Shown here one piece after another: positions 42,781 to 52,164 of a stretch of DNA of 64,000 bases. Position 1 is the first letter of the stretch, and each line of letters begins with the position of its first letter. The position numbers were made by a program, and so were the translations under genes. Source of the DNA: an uncultured Pseudomonadales bacterium (GTDB lineage Bacteria; Pseudomonadota; Gammaproteobacteria; Pseudomonadales; Cellvibrionaceae); contig CANLBN010000007.1 of the NCBI GenBank assembly GCA_947488935.1, positions 1 to 64,000 of the forward strand, read 5' to 3'. The notes beneath the pieces are model-generated. The model was not told the DNA's origin, ran no database searches, and worked only from the letters and a program-made list of their open reading frames with translations.

Positions 42781-44142
42781 ATGAAAAAGTATATAGTGAT
42801 GGGAAGTGTTGTTGCATCAATTTTATTTGCTGCGCAATCCAATGCTGCGATTAGTAAGGAAGAGGCCGACCGTTTGAGTGGTGATTTAACTCCAATGGGG
42901 GCAGAGCGAGCGGGTAATAGTGATGGTTCGATTCCGGCTTGGACTGGTGAGCCAATTAAAGTCCCGGCAGGTTACGATGCTTCAAAACTTCAGCATCACC
43001 CCGACCCATTTGCAGATGAAAAACCACTCTTTACAATTGATGCCAGTAACGTGGATCAGCATGCAGATAAATTAACAAAAGGGCAGTTAAGTCTTTTCAA
43101 AAGCTATCCTGACACATTTAAAATGCACGTCTATCCGACCCGTCGTACGACAAATTACCCTAAGTGGTTAGAGGATAACACTTACAAAGTATCGCAAACC
43201 GCAGAGTTGGAAGTTGATGGCAATGGTGTTAATAAAGCCAGGGCCGCGGTACCTTTTCCTATTCCAAAAAATGGTTTACAGGCGGTTTGGAATCACTTGC
43301 TGCGCTTTCAGGGAGTTTATCGTAAATCAGATTACATACAGGTTACTCCTGACATCAAGGGGCGGTATGCAGTGGATAGAGTCGTTCACTATGATTATTA
43401 TCCTTATTATGATGCTAATCGTGAAGATGATGGTTTGCTGACTATGTTTATTGCTAATCAGCTCGCGCCTGCTGCTGTGGCCGGGGACAGCTTTCTTTTT
43501 CACGACTATGTGAATCCCAAAAAAAATGCGCGTAATATCTGGCGTTATTTTTCCGGTCAGCGTCGAGTGAGACGTGCTCCTGTATTTGTCTACGATGCGC
43601 CGATTCCTCCTTCTTACGGTTACCGTACTATCGATTCGATGGATATGTTTTTTGGTTCGCCGAACAAGTACAACTGGAAGTTGGTTGGTAAAAAAGAAGT
43701 TTATATTCCCTATAATAATTATGAGTTGCAGAGTCCTAAATTGAAGGTCAAGGATATTGCTACCCCTTTCCATATCAATCCAGAATATGCGCGCTATGAA
43801 TTACACCGAGTGTGGGAAGTGATAGGTGAATTGAAAGAAGGAGAGCGCCATATCTATAAAAAACGTCATTTCTTTATAGATGAGGACAGTTGGAATATTT
43901 CTATTGCCGACTTATACGACGAGCGTGATCAGTTGTGGCGTGTACTCGTGAATTATCTGAAACACTATTGGGAAGTGCCAGTAACCTATACTACCTTAGA
44001 AGTTCATCACGATTTAATTGCGCGTCGCTATAACGCTCTGCCTTTTCTTAATGAAGAAGATGAGACGCATGATTTCTCTCTGTCTCCACCGGATGATTCA
44101 TTCTTTACACCCGCATCCTTACGCCGTATTGGTTCAAAATAA
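42781..44142 (+). CDS. DUF1329 periplasmic protein
   Basis: 453 residues, the normal family length, with a clear signal peptide (cleavage after about residue 23, SNA-AIS). Family features: LSGDLTPMGAERAGNSDGSIPAWTGE near the N-terminus and the DRVVHYDYYPYYDANREDD middle. The fold resembles LolB/LppX-type lipid carriers in reported family descriptions, so a role in moving hydrophobic molecules across the periplasm is plausible. It is 74 bp after DUF1302 and almost certainly cotranscribed. Confidence 0.87.
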   Translation: MKKYIVMGSVVASILFAAQSNAAISKEEADRLSGDLTPMGAERAGNSDGSIPAWTGEPIKVPAGYDASKLQHHPDPFADEKPLFTIDASNVDQHADKLTKGQLSLFKSYPDTFKMHVYPTRRTTNYPKWLEDNTYKVSQTAELEVDGNGVNKARAAVPFPIPKNGLQAVWNHLLRFQGVYRKSDYIQVTPDIKGRYAVDRVVHYDYYPYYDANREDDGLLTMFIANQLAPAAVAGDSFLFHDYVNPKKNARNIWRYFSGQRRVRRAPVFVYDAPIPPSYGYRTIDSMDMFFGSPNKYNWKLVGKKEVYIPYNNYELQSPKLKVKDIATPFHINPEYARYELHRVWEVIGELKEGERHIYKKRHFFIDEDSWNISIADLYDERDQLWRVLVNYLKHYWEVPVTYTTLEVHHDLIARRYNALPFLNEEDETHDFSLSPPDDSFFTPASLRRIGSK

Positions 44143-44186
44143 TAAAGTTGGCGTCTAGATTGATGTCTAGATTGATATAGGTAGGC

Positions 44187-44217
44187 CTGACGGATCCAAA
44201 ATTCCGGCAGGCTTTGC
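44187..44217 (+). terminator. Hairpin after DUF1329
   Basis: GCCTGACGGA and TCCGGCAGGC form a 10-bp stem with one mismatch, followed by TTTGCCTAAATAAAAAAAATT. The poor U-run suggests partial termination or mRNA processing, so levels of the upstream and downstream genes may differ. Confidence 0.5.
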
Positions 44218-44255
44218 CTAAATAAAAAAAATTAAAATCGAAGTAACAGGCAGTA

Positions 44256-45605
44256 ATGAGTATGAAGCTATTAAGAATTACTCCGCCATGTGAAATGCAG
44301 CAACAGAAAGACATTCAAGGTGGTGGTCTTAGGTATGGATTGATTCTCTACTATATGAGTGTGCTTTTGGCAGTTGTGTCGTTATTGGTTATTAGTGTGA
44401 AAGCGAGTGATAGCAGTGCAAATGTTAGTGACTTAGATAGTGTTAATACGGCAGGGATATTCGATATAGCCAAGAGCGCTGATGCGTTAACGGTGCCGGC
44501 TATTGAAACGCAAGAGTCACTGAAAAGCGTTATCCTTGGTGGGAGTTATGCCGATGAACGTATGGTCTTCGTTGGTGAGCGCGGCCATATTCTTTATTCT
44601 GATGATCAGGGTGAATCTTGGAAGCAAGCGGAAGTTCCTGTGCGCACAACATTGACCTCGGTGTTTTTTATATCACCGGAAAAAGGTTGGGCGGTTGGGC
44701 ATGACACTGTAATTTTGGCCACTGAAGATGGTGGGGCCAGCTGGACTAAAGTTCTTGATGGTAACAAGGCTAATTCCATTGTATTAAAGACGGCCCAGCA
44801 GAGATTTGCTCGTATCAAAGAAGAGTTTTCTCGCGCGGCAGAAGATGAGAAGTCAGCACTTCGCGATAAGCTGGATTTCGCTGAAATATCCCTCGATGAA
44901 GCGGTTCGTGATGCAGAGATAGGCCCTAGTAAGCCATTAATGGATGTCTGGTTTGCTGATAAAAATACCGGTATTGCAGTGGGTGCTTCAGGATATATGT
45001 TACGTACCACGGATGGTGGTCAAAGTTGGCAGGATTGGTCTGAATCTATTGCCAGTCTGGATTTTCTCCATTTTTATAAATTAACCAGCAACAATAATGG
45101 CTATTTATTTTTGCTGGGCGAGTCTGGTCAAGTTTATCGATCTCAGGATGTCGGGCTAAGCTGGGAAAAATTGTCTGTCCCATATTTAGGAAGCTTTTTT
45201 GGTGGTTTGTCTAAGAAAAGCGATGGCAGTGTGTATATCTATGGTCTGAGTGGAGTAGTTCTAAAGACGATCGATAATGGTGATTCTTGGGCGAGACTCC
45301 CAACCAATACTAAAACGATTCTACAGGGCGGCACAATTATTTCAGGAGATCGTATCGCTATTGTTGGTTTAGGCGGCGGTATGATTGTTGAGCTTGATGA
45401 TAAGTCGGGTTTTGAACCTCTAAAGACGGGTGTACGCGAAGCCTTCGCCTTTGCACTAACAGCCAAAGATGAAAAAGTAATTATAGCCGGAGAAAATGGC
45501 CTGCGTATGTATGATGCGGCTATCGGAAAAGATGAAGACGGAAATATACAGTCTGCAAGTAGCCTGCATTTTATGTCTAACAAACACGAAAATTCCATCC
45601 AATAA
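44256..45605 (+). CDS. YCF48/BNR-repeat envelope protein
   Basis: 449 residues. A hydrophobic segment near residues 28-48 serves as signal or anchor. The rest is a beta-propeller of YCF48/BNR repeats: ILYSDDQGESWKQ, ILATEDGGASWTK, MLRTTDGGQSWQD, VYRSQDVGLSWEK and VLKTIDNGDSWAR, five clear Asp-box-like motifs. It is probably a periplasmic partner of the MMPL transporter encoded 27 bp downstream. The same pair accompanies DUF1302/DUF1329 genes in many gammaproteobacteria. Confidence 0.85.
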   Translation: MSMKLLRITPPCEMQQQKDIQGGGLRYGLILYYMSVLLAVVSLLVISVKASDSSANVSDLDSVNTAGIFDIAKSADALTVPAIETQESLKSVILGGSYADERMVFVGERGHILYSDDQGESWKQAEVPVRTTLTSVFFISPEKGWAVGHDTVILATEDGGASWTKVLDGNKANSIVLKTAQQRFARIKEEFSRAAEDEKSALRDKLDFAEISLDEAVRDAEIGPSKPLMDVWFADKNTGIAVGASGYMLRTTDGGQSWQDWSESIASLDFLHFYKLTSNNNGYLFLLGESGQVYRSQDVGLSWEKLSVPYLGSFFGGLSKKSDGSVYIYGLSGVVLKTIDNGDSWARLPTNTKTILQGGTIISGDRIAIVGLGGGMIVELDDKSGFEPLKTGVREAFAFALTAKDEKVIIAGENGLRMYDAAIGKDEDGNIQSASSLHFMSNKHENSIQ

Positions 45606-45632
45606 CACCTCTTAAATAAATGGCTTGTATCA

Positions 45633-47990
45633 ATGCATAAAAATAAGGTTGAACAATTTGTAGAAAGATTAATTTTCAATAACCGCGCTCTAGCACTGTT
45701 TTTGATGGTGTTTGCGACTGTAGTTTTGGGATACCTAGCCCTCCAGGTAGAGCCCAAAGCAGGTTTTGAAAAGATGATTCCTGTCAATCATCCCTATATT
45801 CAAAACTATAAGCGACATATTGAAGATGTTCCCAGTGGTAACTTTGTGCAGCTTGCTGTTGAGCACAAAAACGGTGATATTTTTGATGCCCATTACTTGT
45901 CGGTGCTGCAGAAAATTAGCGATGAAGCGTTTCTCTTGCCAGGGGTTGACCGTGCCGCAATGAAGTCGCTTTGGACCAAAAACGTACAATGGCGTGCGGT
46001 GACTGAAGATGGTTTCGAAGGCGGTATTGTTATTTCTGATTCCTATGATGGTTCCATTGCCTCACTGGAAGTGGTTAAAGCGAATGTCTTGCGCTCTGGC
46101 GAAATAGGTAAGCTGGTTGCCAATAATTTCAAATCGTCCATTCTTAATCTGCCTTTGTTAGAAATTAATCCAGAAACAGGTGAAGCTCTGGATTATCATG
46201 AACTTTCTAATAGGCTGGAGACAATTCGAGAAAAATACAGCAGTGATAGTATTTCCATACATATTATCGGTTTTGCAAAATTGATCGGAGATTTGATCAG
46301 TGGTATTGGCTCTGTCGCTACGTTTTTTGCAGGTGCCTGCCTTCTGACAGTTGTACTTTTGTATTTTTATTCAAATTGTATCCGCGGTACTACTTTGACC
46401 ATTGTCTGCTCCATTACAGCGGTTATTTGGCAATTAGGTTTTCTGAAGCTTCTAGGTTATGGATTAGATCCCTATTCTATTTTGGTGCCTTTCTTAGTGT
46501 TTGCAATTGGCGTTAGCCATGGTGTGCAGATTGTCAATGCTGTAGCACTGGAATCTGGCGACACTCAAAATAAAGAACAGGCGGCACGTAAGGGTTTGCA
46601 AGGGCTTTTTTCTGCCGGTATAACCGCGCTACTTAGTGACGCTATTGGTTTTGTCACGCTTCTGTTTATTGAAATTCAGGTAATTAGAGAGTTAGGTATA
46701 GGTGCTGCGCTAGGTGTGGCGGCTATTATTGCGACTAATTTAGTGTTGTTGCCAGTACTTCTTTCTTATTGGGGAATGAGCAAAAAAGGTATAGCTCGCG
46801 CTAAAGAACGTGAAAACACCAGCGATAGATTTGTTGTAATGCTGAGCCATATAGTCAGGCCTGTGTATGCTAGAAAAGTGATAGTCATTGCTGTGGCATT
46901 AACCGCAGCGGGATTATATGGAGGGCAATTCTTACAGATTGGTGACCTCGACAAAGGTTCGCCAGAATTGCGCCCGGACTCGGTTTACAATAAAGATGTG
47001 GGCTTTATTGTTAATAATTACTCCACCAGTTCAGACATTATGATAGTGATGGTTGAATCAGGTGATTACAAGTGTGCGGCATATGAAACTCTAGATTTGA
47101 TGGATCAGTTGCAGTGGAAGCTTCGCCATGTCAAGGGAGTGCAAAATACTGATGCGGGTACCGATGCCGCAAAACGTATGGGGGTTTTGCTAAATGAAGG
47201 CAATATGAAATGGTTCGCTTTTCCTCGAGATCAGCGTGCTCTTTTCTCTAACGTGAATTCTTTACCTGAAGGGCTTTACTTTAATCATGCTTGCGATTTT
47301 GGCACCTTGTTTATAGCATTGGATGACCATAAAGCGGAAACGCTTACGAATGTGACCAATGCCGTGACTGAATTTCAACAAACACATGGGCAAGAAGATG
47401 TAAAATTTGTCTTGGCTGCCGGTAGTGCTGGTATTGCTGCAGCCACTAATCAAGAGATCGAACGAGCACAAACTATTATGTTGGCTGCCGTTTACAGTGT
47501 TGTAATTCTGATGGTTTTTGTGATGTTCCGCTCATTCACGGCCGTAGCCTGTATTGTTATCCCGTTAGGCATTACATCTATATTGGCTCAGGCCTTAATG
47601 GCTTATCTCGGAATCGGAGTTAAGGTTGCTACCTTGCCAGTGATCGCGCTGGGAGTTGGTATCGGTGTCGATTATGGTATTTATATTTATAATTGCTTAA
47701 GAGAATATATAGAAAAGGGTTTGAGTCTCGAAAAAGCTTACATTAAAACATTGCAAACAACGGGCAAAGCAGTGACTTTTACGGGTATTACCTTAGCGAT
47801 AGGTGTTTGTACCTGGGTGTTCTCGCCTATTAAGTTTCAGGCTGATATGGGAATTCTTTTGACCTTTATGTTCTTGTGGAATATGTTGGGGGCGCTTGTT
47901 CTGGCACCGGCAATTGCATACTGTTTTTTTCCAAAAGCCAAGCTTGAGGAGGCTGACACAGCTACTTTGAGTAAAAGCACTACTGGATAA
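45633..47990 (+). CDS. MMPL/RND-superfamily transporter
   Basis: 785 residues with about twelve membrane helices in two halves. Each half has a large periplasmic domain between its first two helices. Conserved features include GVSHGVQIVNA in the first half and GVGIGVDYGIYIYN (GxxxDY-type proton relay) in the second. It is of the MMPL/hydrophobe-exporter type, without an obvious adaptor gene. With DUF1302, DUF1329 and the YCF48 propeller it may form a trans-envelope route for hydrophobic aromatics; the direction of transport is unknown. Confidence 0.87.
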   Translation: MHKNKVEQFVERLIFNNRALALFLMVFATVVLGYLALQVEPKAGFEKMIPVNHPYIQNYKRHIEDVPSGNFVQLAVEHKNGDIFDAHYLSVLQKISDEAFLLPGVDRAAMKSLWTKNVQWRAVTEDGFEGGIVISDSYDGSIASLEVVKANVLRSGEIGKLVANNFKSSILNLPLLEINPETGEALDYHELSNRLETIREKYSSDSISIHIIGFAKLIGDLISGIGSVATFFAGACLLTVVLLYFYSNCIRGTTLTIVCSITAVIWQLGFLKLLGYGLDPYSILVPFLVFAIGVSHGVQIVNAVALESGDTQNKEQAARKGLQGLFSAGITALLSDAIGFVTLLFIEIQVIRELGIGAALGVAAIIATNLVLLPVLLSYWGMSKKGIARAKERENTSDRFVVMLSHIVRPVYARKVIVIAVALTAAGLYGGQFLQIGDLDKGSPELRPDSVYNKDVGFIVNNYSTSSDIMIVMVESGDYKCAAYETLDLMDQLQWKLRHVKGVQNTDAGTDAAKRMGVLLNEGNMKWFAFPRDQRALFSNVNSLPEGLYFNHACDFGTLFIALDDHKAETLTNVTNAVTEFQQTHGQEDVKFVLAAGSAGIAAATNQEIERAQTIMLAAVYSVVILMVFVMFRSFTAVACIVIPLGITSILAQALMAYLGIGVKVATLPVIALGVGIGVDYGIYIYNCLREYIEKGLSLEKAYIKTLQTTGKAVTFTGITLAIGVCTWVFSPIKFQADMGILLTFMFLWNMLGALVLAPAIAYCFFPKAKLEEADTATLSKSTTG

Positions 47991-48119
47991 TGAGCTGTTG
48001 ACCTAAATGGTTAAAAGTGGCAATTATGTTTTGGCAATATGAGGTAAACTTTTACTTATTAATAAGCGCAAGTTTACGTTAATGTTATTTATTGGGTGAA
48101 TGGTGGTAAATTCGTATTT

Positions 48120-49019
48120 ATGTTTGAATTTCGTCGGTTAAAACAGTTTGTTGTCGTTGCAGAAGAGCTTAATATCGGCAGGGCTGCGGTGCGCTTGCAT
48201 ATGAGCCAACCGCCGTTAACCCGAAGTATCCACCAGCTAGAAGAGTCACTCAATACACCATTGTTTTTACGCACCCCTCAGGGAGTGGAACTGACCAGCG
48301 AAGGTGAAGTGTTTTTAAAGGAAGCGCGCAAAATTCTATTAATGGTGGAGCGCAGCTATGAGTTACTTGTTCAAGCTAAGCGCGGAGAAATTGGTCGTTT
48401 GGTGATTGGTTACTATGGTTCGGTGATTTTTAATTTATTGCCTCGTATTATGGCGGATTTCAAGGCGCGCTGTCCCTCGGCAGATTTAGCGGTCCACAAT
48501 ATGAACAAGAATGAGCAGCTCCAAGCCCTACGTGAACACAGAATTCATATTGGCTTTGCTCGTCATGTCTCCGATGAGCCAGATATGGTGATTAAAACGA
48601 TTTTACATGAGCCAATTCTAGTAGCGCTACCAGAAAGACATCCTCTTGCTAAGATGCCAGACGTTTCTCTTGAAGACCTGATAAAAGAACCTTTGGTTGT
48701 TTTCCCTAGATCGCCACGGCCAAGTTTTGCAGACCACGTGACTTCTATTTTTCGGAGTGAAATTGGCTTTGCGCCCGATATTATTCAAGAAGCGGACGAT
48801 GCAGAGACTTGTATTGCATTGGTCGGCGCTGGCGTGGGTATCAGTCTGGTGCCTGAATCACTCAAGAGTTTACAGGTCCCTGGGGTTACATATATACCTT
48901 TATCGAAGGTCAATCTAACAAGCGAAGTTTCTTATTTTCATCTAGCAGAGAGAAGAGCCCCTGTTCTTGATGCGTTCCTGAGTTCTATAAGGTGTATGGA
49001 TGTTGATACTTCATATTAA
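48120..49019 (+). CDS. LysR-family regulator (TfdR/ClcR-like)
   Basis: 299 residues from ATG 48120, chosen because LysR proteins start with MFEFRRLKQFV-like residues; a GTG at 48096 would add eight. N-terminal helix-turn-helix (LNIGRAAVRLHMSQPPLTRSIHQLEE) and a C-terminal effector domain (about 90-290). The CatR/ClcR/TfdR branch regulates ortho-cleavage genes with muconates as inducers, and the place between transport and maleylacetate reductase genes fits that role. Binding sites are not proven. Confidence 0.85.
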   Translation: MFEFRRLKQFVVVAEELNIGRAAVRLHMSQPPLTRSIHQLEESLNTPLFLRTPQGVELTSEGEVFLKEARKILLMVERSYELLVQAKRGEIGRLVIGYYGSVIFNLLPRIMADFKARCPSADLAVHNMNKNEQLQALREHRIHIGFARHVSDEPDMVIKTILHEPILVALPERHPLAKMPDVSLEDLIKEPLVVFPRSPRPSFADHVTSIFRSEIGFAPDIIQEADDAETCIALVGAGVGISLVPESLKSLQVPGVTYIPLSKVNLTSEVSYFHLAERRAPVLDAFLSSIRCMDVDTSY

Positions 49020-49159
49020 TTAGCTCAGTCTCCTTTCCTACGTTAAATCATACAGCGATATCTCTACTATTTTACTGTTAAAACCTCTCTCCTAGGCCAA
49101 CAGCAGGCCAGCTTTAAACATTTTTTTGTATTTTCAATATAGGTATCAAAGCGCCTAAA

Positions 49160-49197
49160 ATATGGTATTGGATCCAATTTCTCATACTCGATATATT
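49160..49197 (+). promoter_or_regulatory. tfdF promoter with GGTATTGGAT element
   Basis: ATATGGTATTGGATCCAATT holds the palindrome ATTGGATCCAAT. TTGGAT (49168-49173) lies 18 bp from TATATT (49192-49197), the same arrangement as at tfdB. Confidence 0.65.
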
Positions 49198-49234
49198 ACT
49201 TAAAAATAATTAATGTATTTACAAGGCATAAATC

Positions 49235-50290
49235 ATGAAGGAATTTACCTATAGGGCACTGCCAGGCCATATTATTTTCGGTGGTGGTAAGCTTCAATCA
49301 CTAGCTGAAGAGATTGATCGATTAGGTTGTACTAGAGTGCTTGTGTTAACCACCCCTGAACAATCAGGTCATGGAGAAATGGTTAAAGGTCTCATTGGTG
49401 ATCGTTGTGTTGCTACTTTCAATCAAGCAACTATGCATGTCCCTACTGGGATTGTTGATGAAGCCTTTAGCGTTACTGAGGCCGCAAATGTAGATTGTAT
49501 AGTGTGTATTGGTGGTGGATCCACAATAGGTCTTGGTAAGGCAATGGCTTTACGTAGCGATTTGCCCATTGTGGCTATACCTACGACTTACGCGGGTTCG
49601 GAAATGACGCCAATTTGGGGTTTGACGGAAAATGGCATTAAAAAAACCGGTCGTGATCAACGTGTGCTGCCGACCTCGGTCATTTATGACCCAGATCTCA
49701 CAATGTCTTTACCTCCATTTATCTCTGGTCCTAGTGGTGTAAATGCCATCGCTCATTGTGTGGAGGCGCTATATTCACCAGACGCTAATCCAATCACCAG
49801 TATGGTTGCAGAAGAGGGTATCCATGCGTTGAGTTCGAGCTTAGCTACGATTGTAAATGAGCCCGATAACAAAGAGGGCCGAGCCAAAGCTCTATACGGT
49901 GCTTATCTTGCTGGCACTGCCCTAGCTGCTGTGGGGATGTCGTTACACCACAAGCTATGTCATACACTTGGCGGCAGCTTCAATTTACCTCACGCAGATG
50001 TTCATACCATTATTCTACCTTATGCTACTCGTTATAACGCCAATGCGGCTCCCGAAGCTATGCAGCGTATATGCCGTGCTATGGGTACGGAGAATGCTGC
50101 TCAAGGTTTGTATGATTTGAATCGCTCCATTGGCGCCAAGAGTGGCTTGAAAGATATTGGCTTTGCAGAGCAGGATATTGAAAAAGCTGCCGATATCGCT
50201 ACTCAAAACCCCTACGCTAACCCTGAGCCGGTCACAAAAGATGGGGTTATCAATTTACTTACGGACGCCTTTCATGGTGTTCGTCCTTAA
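49235..50290 (+). CDS. tfdF: Maleylacetate reductase
   Basis: 351 residues of the iron-containing alcohol dehydrogenase superfamily, the usual length for maleylacetate reductases. Visible features are the nucleotide-binding IGGGSTIGLGKA segment, PTTYAGSEMTPIWG and the metal-site region HHKLCHTLGGSFNLPHADVH. It reduces maleylacetate to 3-oxoadipate with NAD(P)H, and can release halide from 2-halomaleylacetate. It opens the second enzyme unit (tfdF, cycloisomerase, redoxin, CoA-transferase, sulfatase, thiolase). Confidence 0.93.
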   Translation: MKEFTYRALPGHIIFGGGKLQSLAEEIDRLGCTRVLVLTTPEQSGHGEMVKGLIGDRCVATFNQATMHVPTGIVDEAFSVTEAANVDCIVCIGGGSTIGLGKAMALRSDLPIVAIPTTYAGSEMTPIWGLTENGIKKTGRDQRVLPTSVIYDPDLTMSLPPFISGPSGVNAIAHCVEALYSPDANPITSMVAEEGIHALSSSLATIVNEPDNKEGRAKALYGAYLAGTALAAVGMSLHHKLCHTLGGSFNLPHADVHTIILPYATRYNANAAPEAMQRICRAMGTENAAQGLYDLNRSIGAKSGLKDIGFAEQDIEKAADIATQNPYANPEPVTKDGVINLLTDAFHGVRP

Positions 50291-50341
50291 TACATTATTA
50301 GTTCATCTTTTCGCAAGATAGGGTGACTATTTTTTATAGGC

Positions 50342-51520
50342 GTGGATTTAATGACTATGAAAACTATTAAAAAAGTTGAAACACAAATCATGGATTTAAT
50401 GGCTGTGGAAACTATTCAAAAAGTCGAAACACAAATTGTGGATTTGCCTCTTAAAAGAATCCATAAGTTTTCAGTGACCTCTATTGTCACAAAAGCTTAT
50501 TTGATAGTTCGGATCTATAGTGCCAACGGTTTAATGGGTATTGGTGAAGCGACTACTCCAGGTGGACCTTGGTGGGGTGGTGAGGCTATCGAGTCTATAA
50601 AGACAATCATTGATGAATACTTTGCGCCCTGCTTAATAGGACAAGACGCGCTAAATATTAATCAAATTATGGCAAAGCTGGATAAAGTCGCTGTGCATAA
50701 TACTTTTGCCAAGGCGGCAGTTGAAATGAGCTTGCTGGACTTAAAAGGGCGCGCTCTGAATGTTCCTATCTATCAATTACTGGGTGGTCTTTACCGAGAG
50801 TCTTCTCGAATTAATTGGCCTTTGGCTATGGGTGATTCCAAAGCAGATATTGCAGAGGCCGAACAGATTATGGATGACGGTATAGCCCATGATTTTAAAG
50901 TGAAAATGGGCTATCTATCGCCACAAGATGATGTTAATTATCTAGGTGAACTGTGCAAGGGTTTATGTGATAAAGCGACTGTACGAGGTGATCTCAACGC
51001 TGCATGGAATGAAAGTCAGGCGCGAGTCTGGCTGCCTGCTTTGGCTGATCATGGTATGCATTTAATTGAGCAACCGATGGAGTCTTGGAATAAAGCGGGG
51101 ATGGCACGTTTGCGAAGCATGATCAGTATGCCTATTTTAGCCGATGAATCTTTGCGCACGACTCAGGATGCATTGGAGCTGGCGGCGCTGGCTGCTGCCG
51201 ATGCTTTTTCCTTTAAGCCTTTGAAGTCTGGTGGATTGTTGGTCTGCCAACAAATAGTTGCTATTGCTGCAGCTTCTGGTACCTCTTGTTATGCGGGAAC
51301 CTTTCTCGAAAGTTCTATAGGAACTTCGTCAATGATGCACTTGGTTGCCGCTACTCCCAATATTGATTATGGCAATGAACTGGTTGGTCCTATTTGGTTA
51401 GCTGACGACATAGTGCAAGAACCCATGGAGTACCGTGATGGTCATGTATGGGTGAAACACGGCCCTGGTTTGGGTGTAGATCTGGATGAAGACAAAGTTA
51501 AACACTATCTGCGTAGTTAA
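50342..51520 (+). CDS. tfdD: (Halo)muconate cycloisomerase
   Basis: 392 residues from GTG 50342. Catalytic residues K186/K188, D217, E243, D268 and K292 have exactly the spacing of muconate lactonising enzyme (K167/K169, D198, E224, D249, K273), offset by 19. The N-terminus is a tandem duplication (MDLMTMKTIKKVETQI then MDLMAVETIQKVETQI). A start at ATG 50399 (MAVETIQ) would remove the offset and may be the true one. The enzyme cyclises (halo)muconate to a lactone, and some members thereby lose halide. Whether it prefers halomuconates cannot be read from sequence. Confidence 0.9.
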   Translation: MDLMTMKTIKKVETQIMDLMAVETIQKVETQIVDLPLKRIHKFSVTSIVTKAYLIVRIYSANGLMGIGEATTPGGPWWGGEAIESIKTIIDEYFAPCLIGQDALNINQIMAKLDKVAVHNTFAKAAVEMSLLDLKGRALNVPIYQLLGGLYRESSRINWPLAMGDSKADIAEAEQIMDDGIAHDFKVKMGYLSPQDDVNYLGELCKGLCDKATVRGDLNAAWNESQARVWLPALADHGMHLIEQPMESWNKAGMARLRSMISMPILADESLRTTQDALELAALAAADAFSFKPLKSGGLLVCQQIVAIAAASGTSCYAGTFLESSIGTSSMMHLVAATPNIDYGNELVGPIWLADDIVQEPMEYRDGHVWVKHGPGLGVDLDEDKVKHYLRS

Positions 51521-51595
51521 AACTTAGAGGTTCTAGGTTGCACCGCTGTCTTAAAAGTAAGTATCTATCTTGAACTGAGAGGTTGAAAGAACGTT

Positions 51596-52123
51596 ATGTC
51601 GCGTATACTTCCCGGACAAAGTATTCCTGAAAATATGTTCGATACCTTAGATGGTAGAGCTTGGCCAGTGCCGGAGTCTGAGGCGACAGCAGATATACCC
51701 AATTTTTATTTATTGGTTATTTACCGTGGCGTTCAATGTGGTTATTGCAAAGATCAGTTAGTTGAATTAAACGAAAAAATTCCATTACTAAATAATCGAA
51801 ATGTAGATGCTATTGCAGTAAGCGTCGATACTGAGGAGCGTGCGCGTCAAGCGAAGAACGATTGGGGTTTAAGTCAACTGAGACTGGGCTTTAATTTGTC
51901 TACCGATGCGGCGCGCAAAATGGGGCTTTATGTTTCCTCTGCTAGAAGAGAGACAGAGATGCCACAATTTTCTGAGCCCGGCATATTCCTTATAGATGCT
52001 GATCAAAAGCTATTCGCAGCTTGGATTGCTACTTACCCCTTCGCCCGTCCCCACTTAGATGAAATCATTAAAGGTATTGATTTTATTCTTGAAAAACAAA
52101 CTCCTATCCGTGGGGCAGATTAG
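51596..52123 (+). CDS. AhpC/TSA-like redoxin
   Basis: 175 residues with a thioredoxin fold and RGVQCGYCKDQL as CxxC active site (about residues 48-51), plus a late FLIDADQKLFAAW strand. It belongs to the peroxiredoxin-like family whose members are poorly characterised. It might reduce peroxides or quinones made by the monooxygenase. It sits between the cycloisomerase and CoA-transferase genes on the same strand. Confidence 0.8.
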   Translation: MSRILPGQSIPENMFDTLDGRAWPVPESEATADIPNFYLLVIYRGVQCGYCKDQLVELNEKIPLLNNRNVDAIAVSVDTEERARQAKNDWGLSQLRLGFNLSTDAARKMGLYVSSARRETEMPQFSEPGIFLIDADQKLFAAWIATYPFARPHLDEIIKGIDFILEKQTPIRGAD

Positions 52124-52164
52124 CCTCAAAAAACTTAAAATAGACTTAACGAGAATAAAACATT

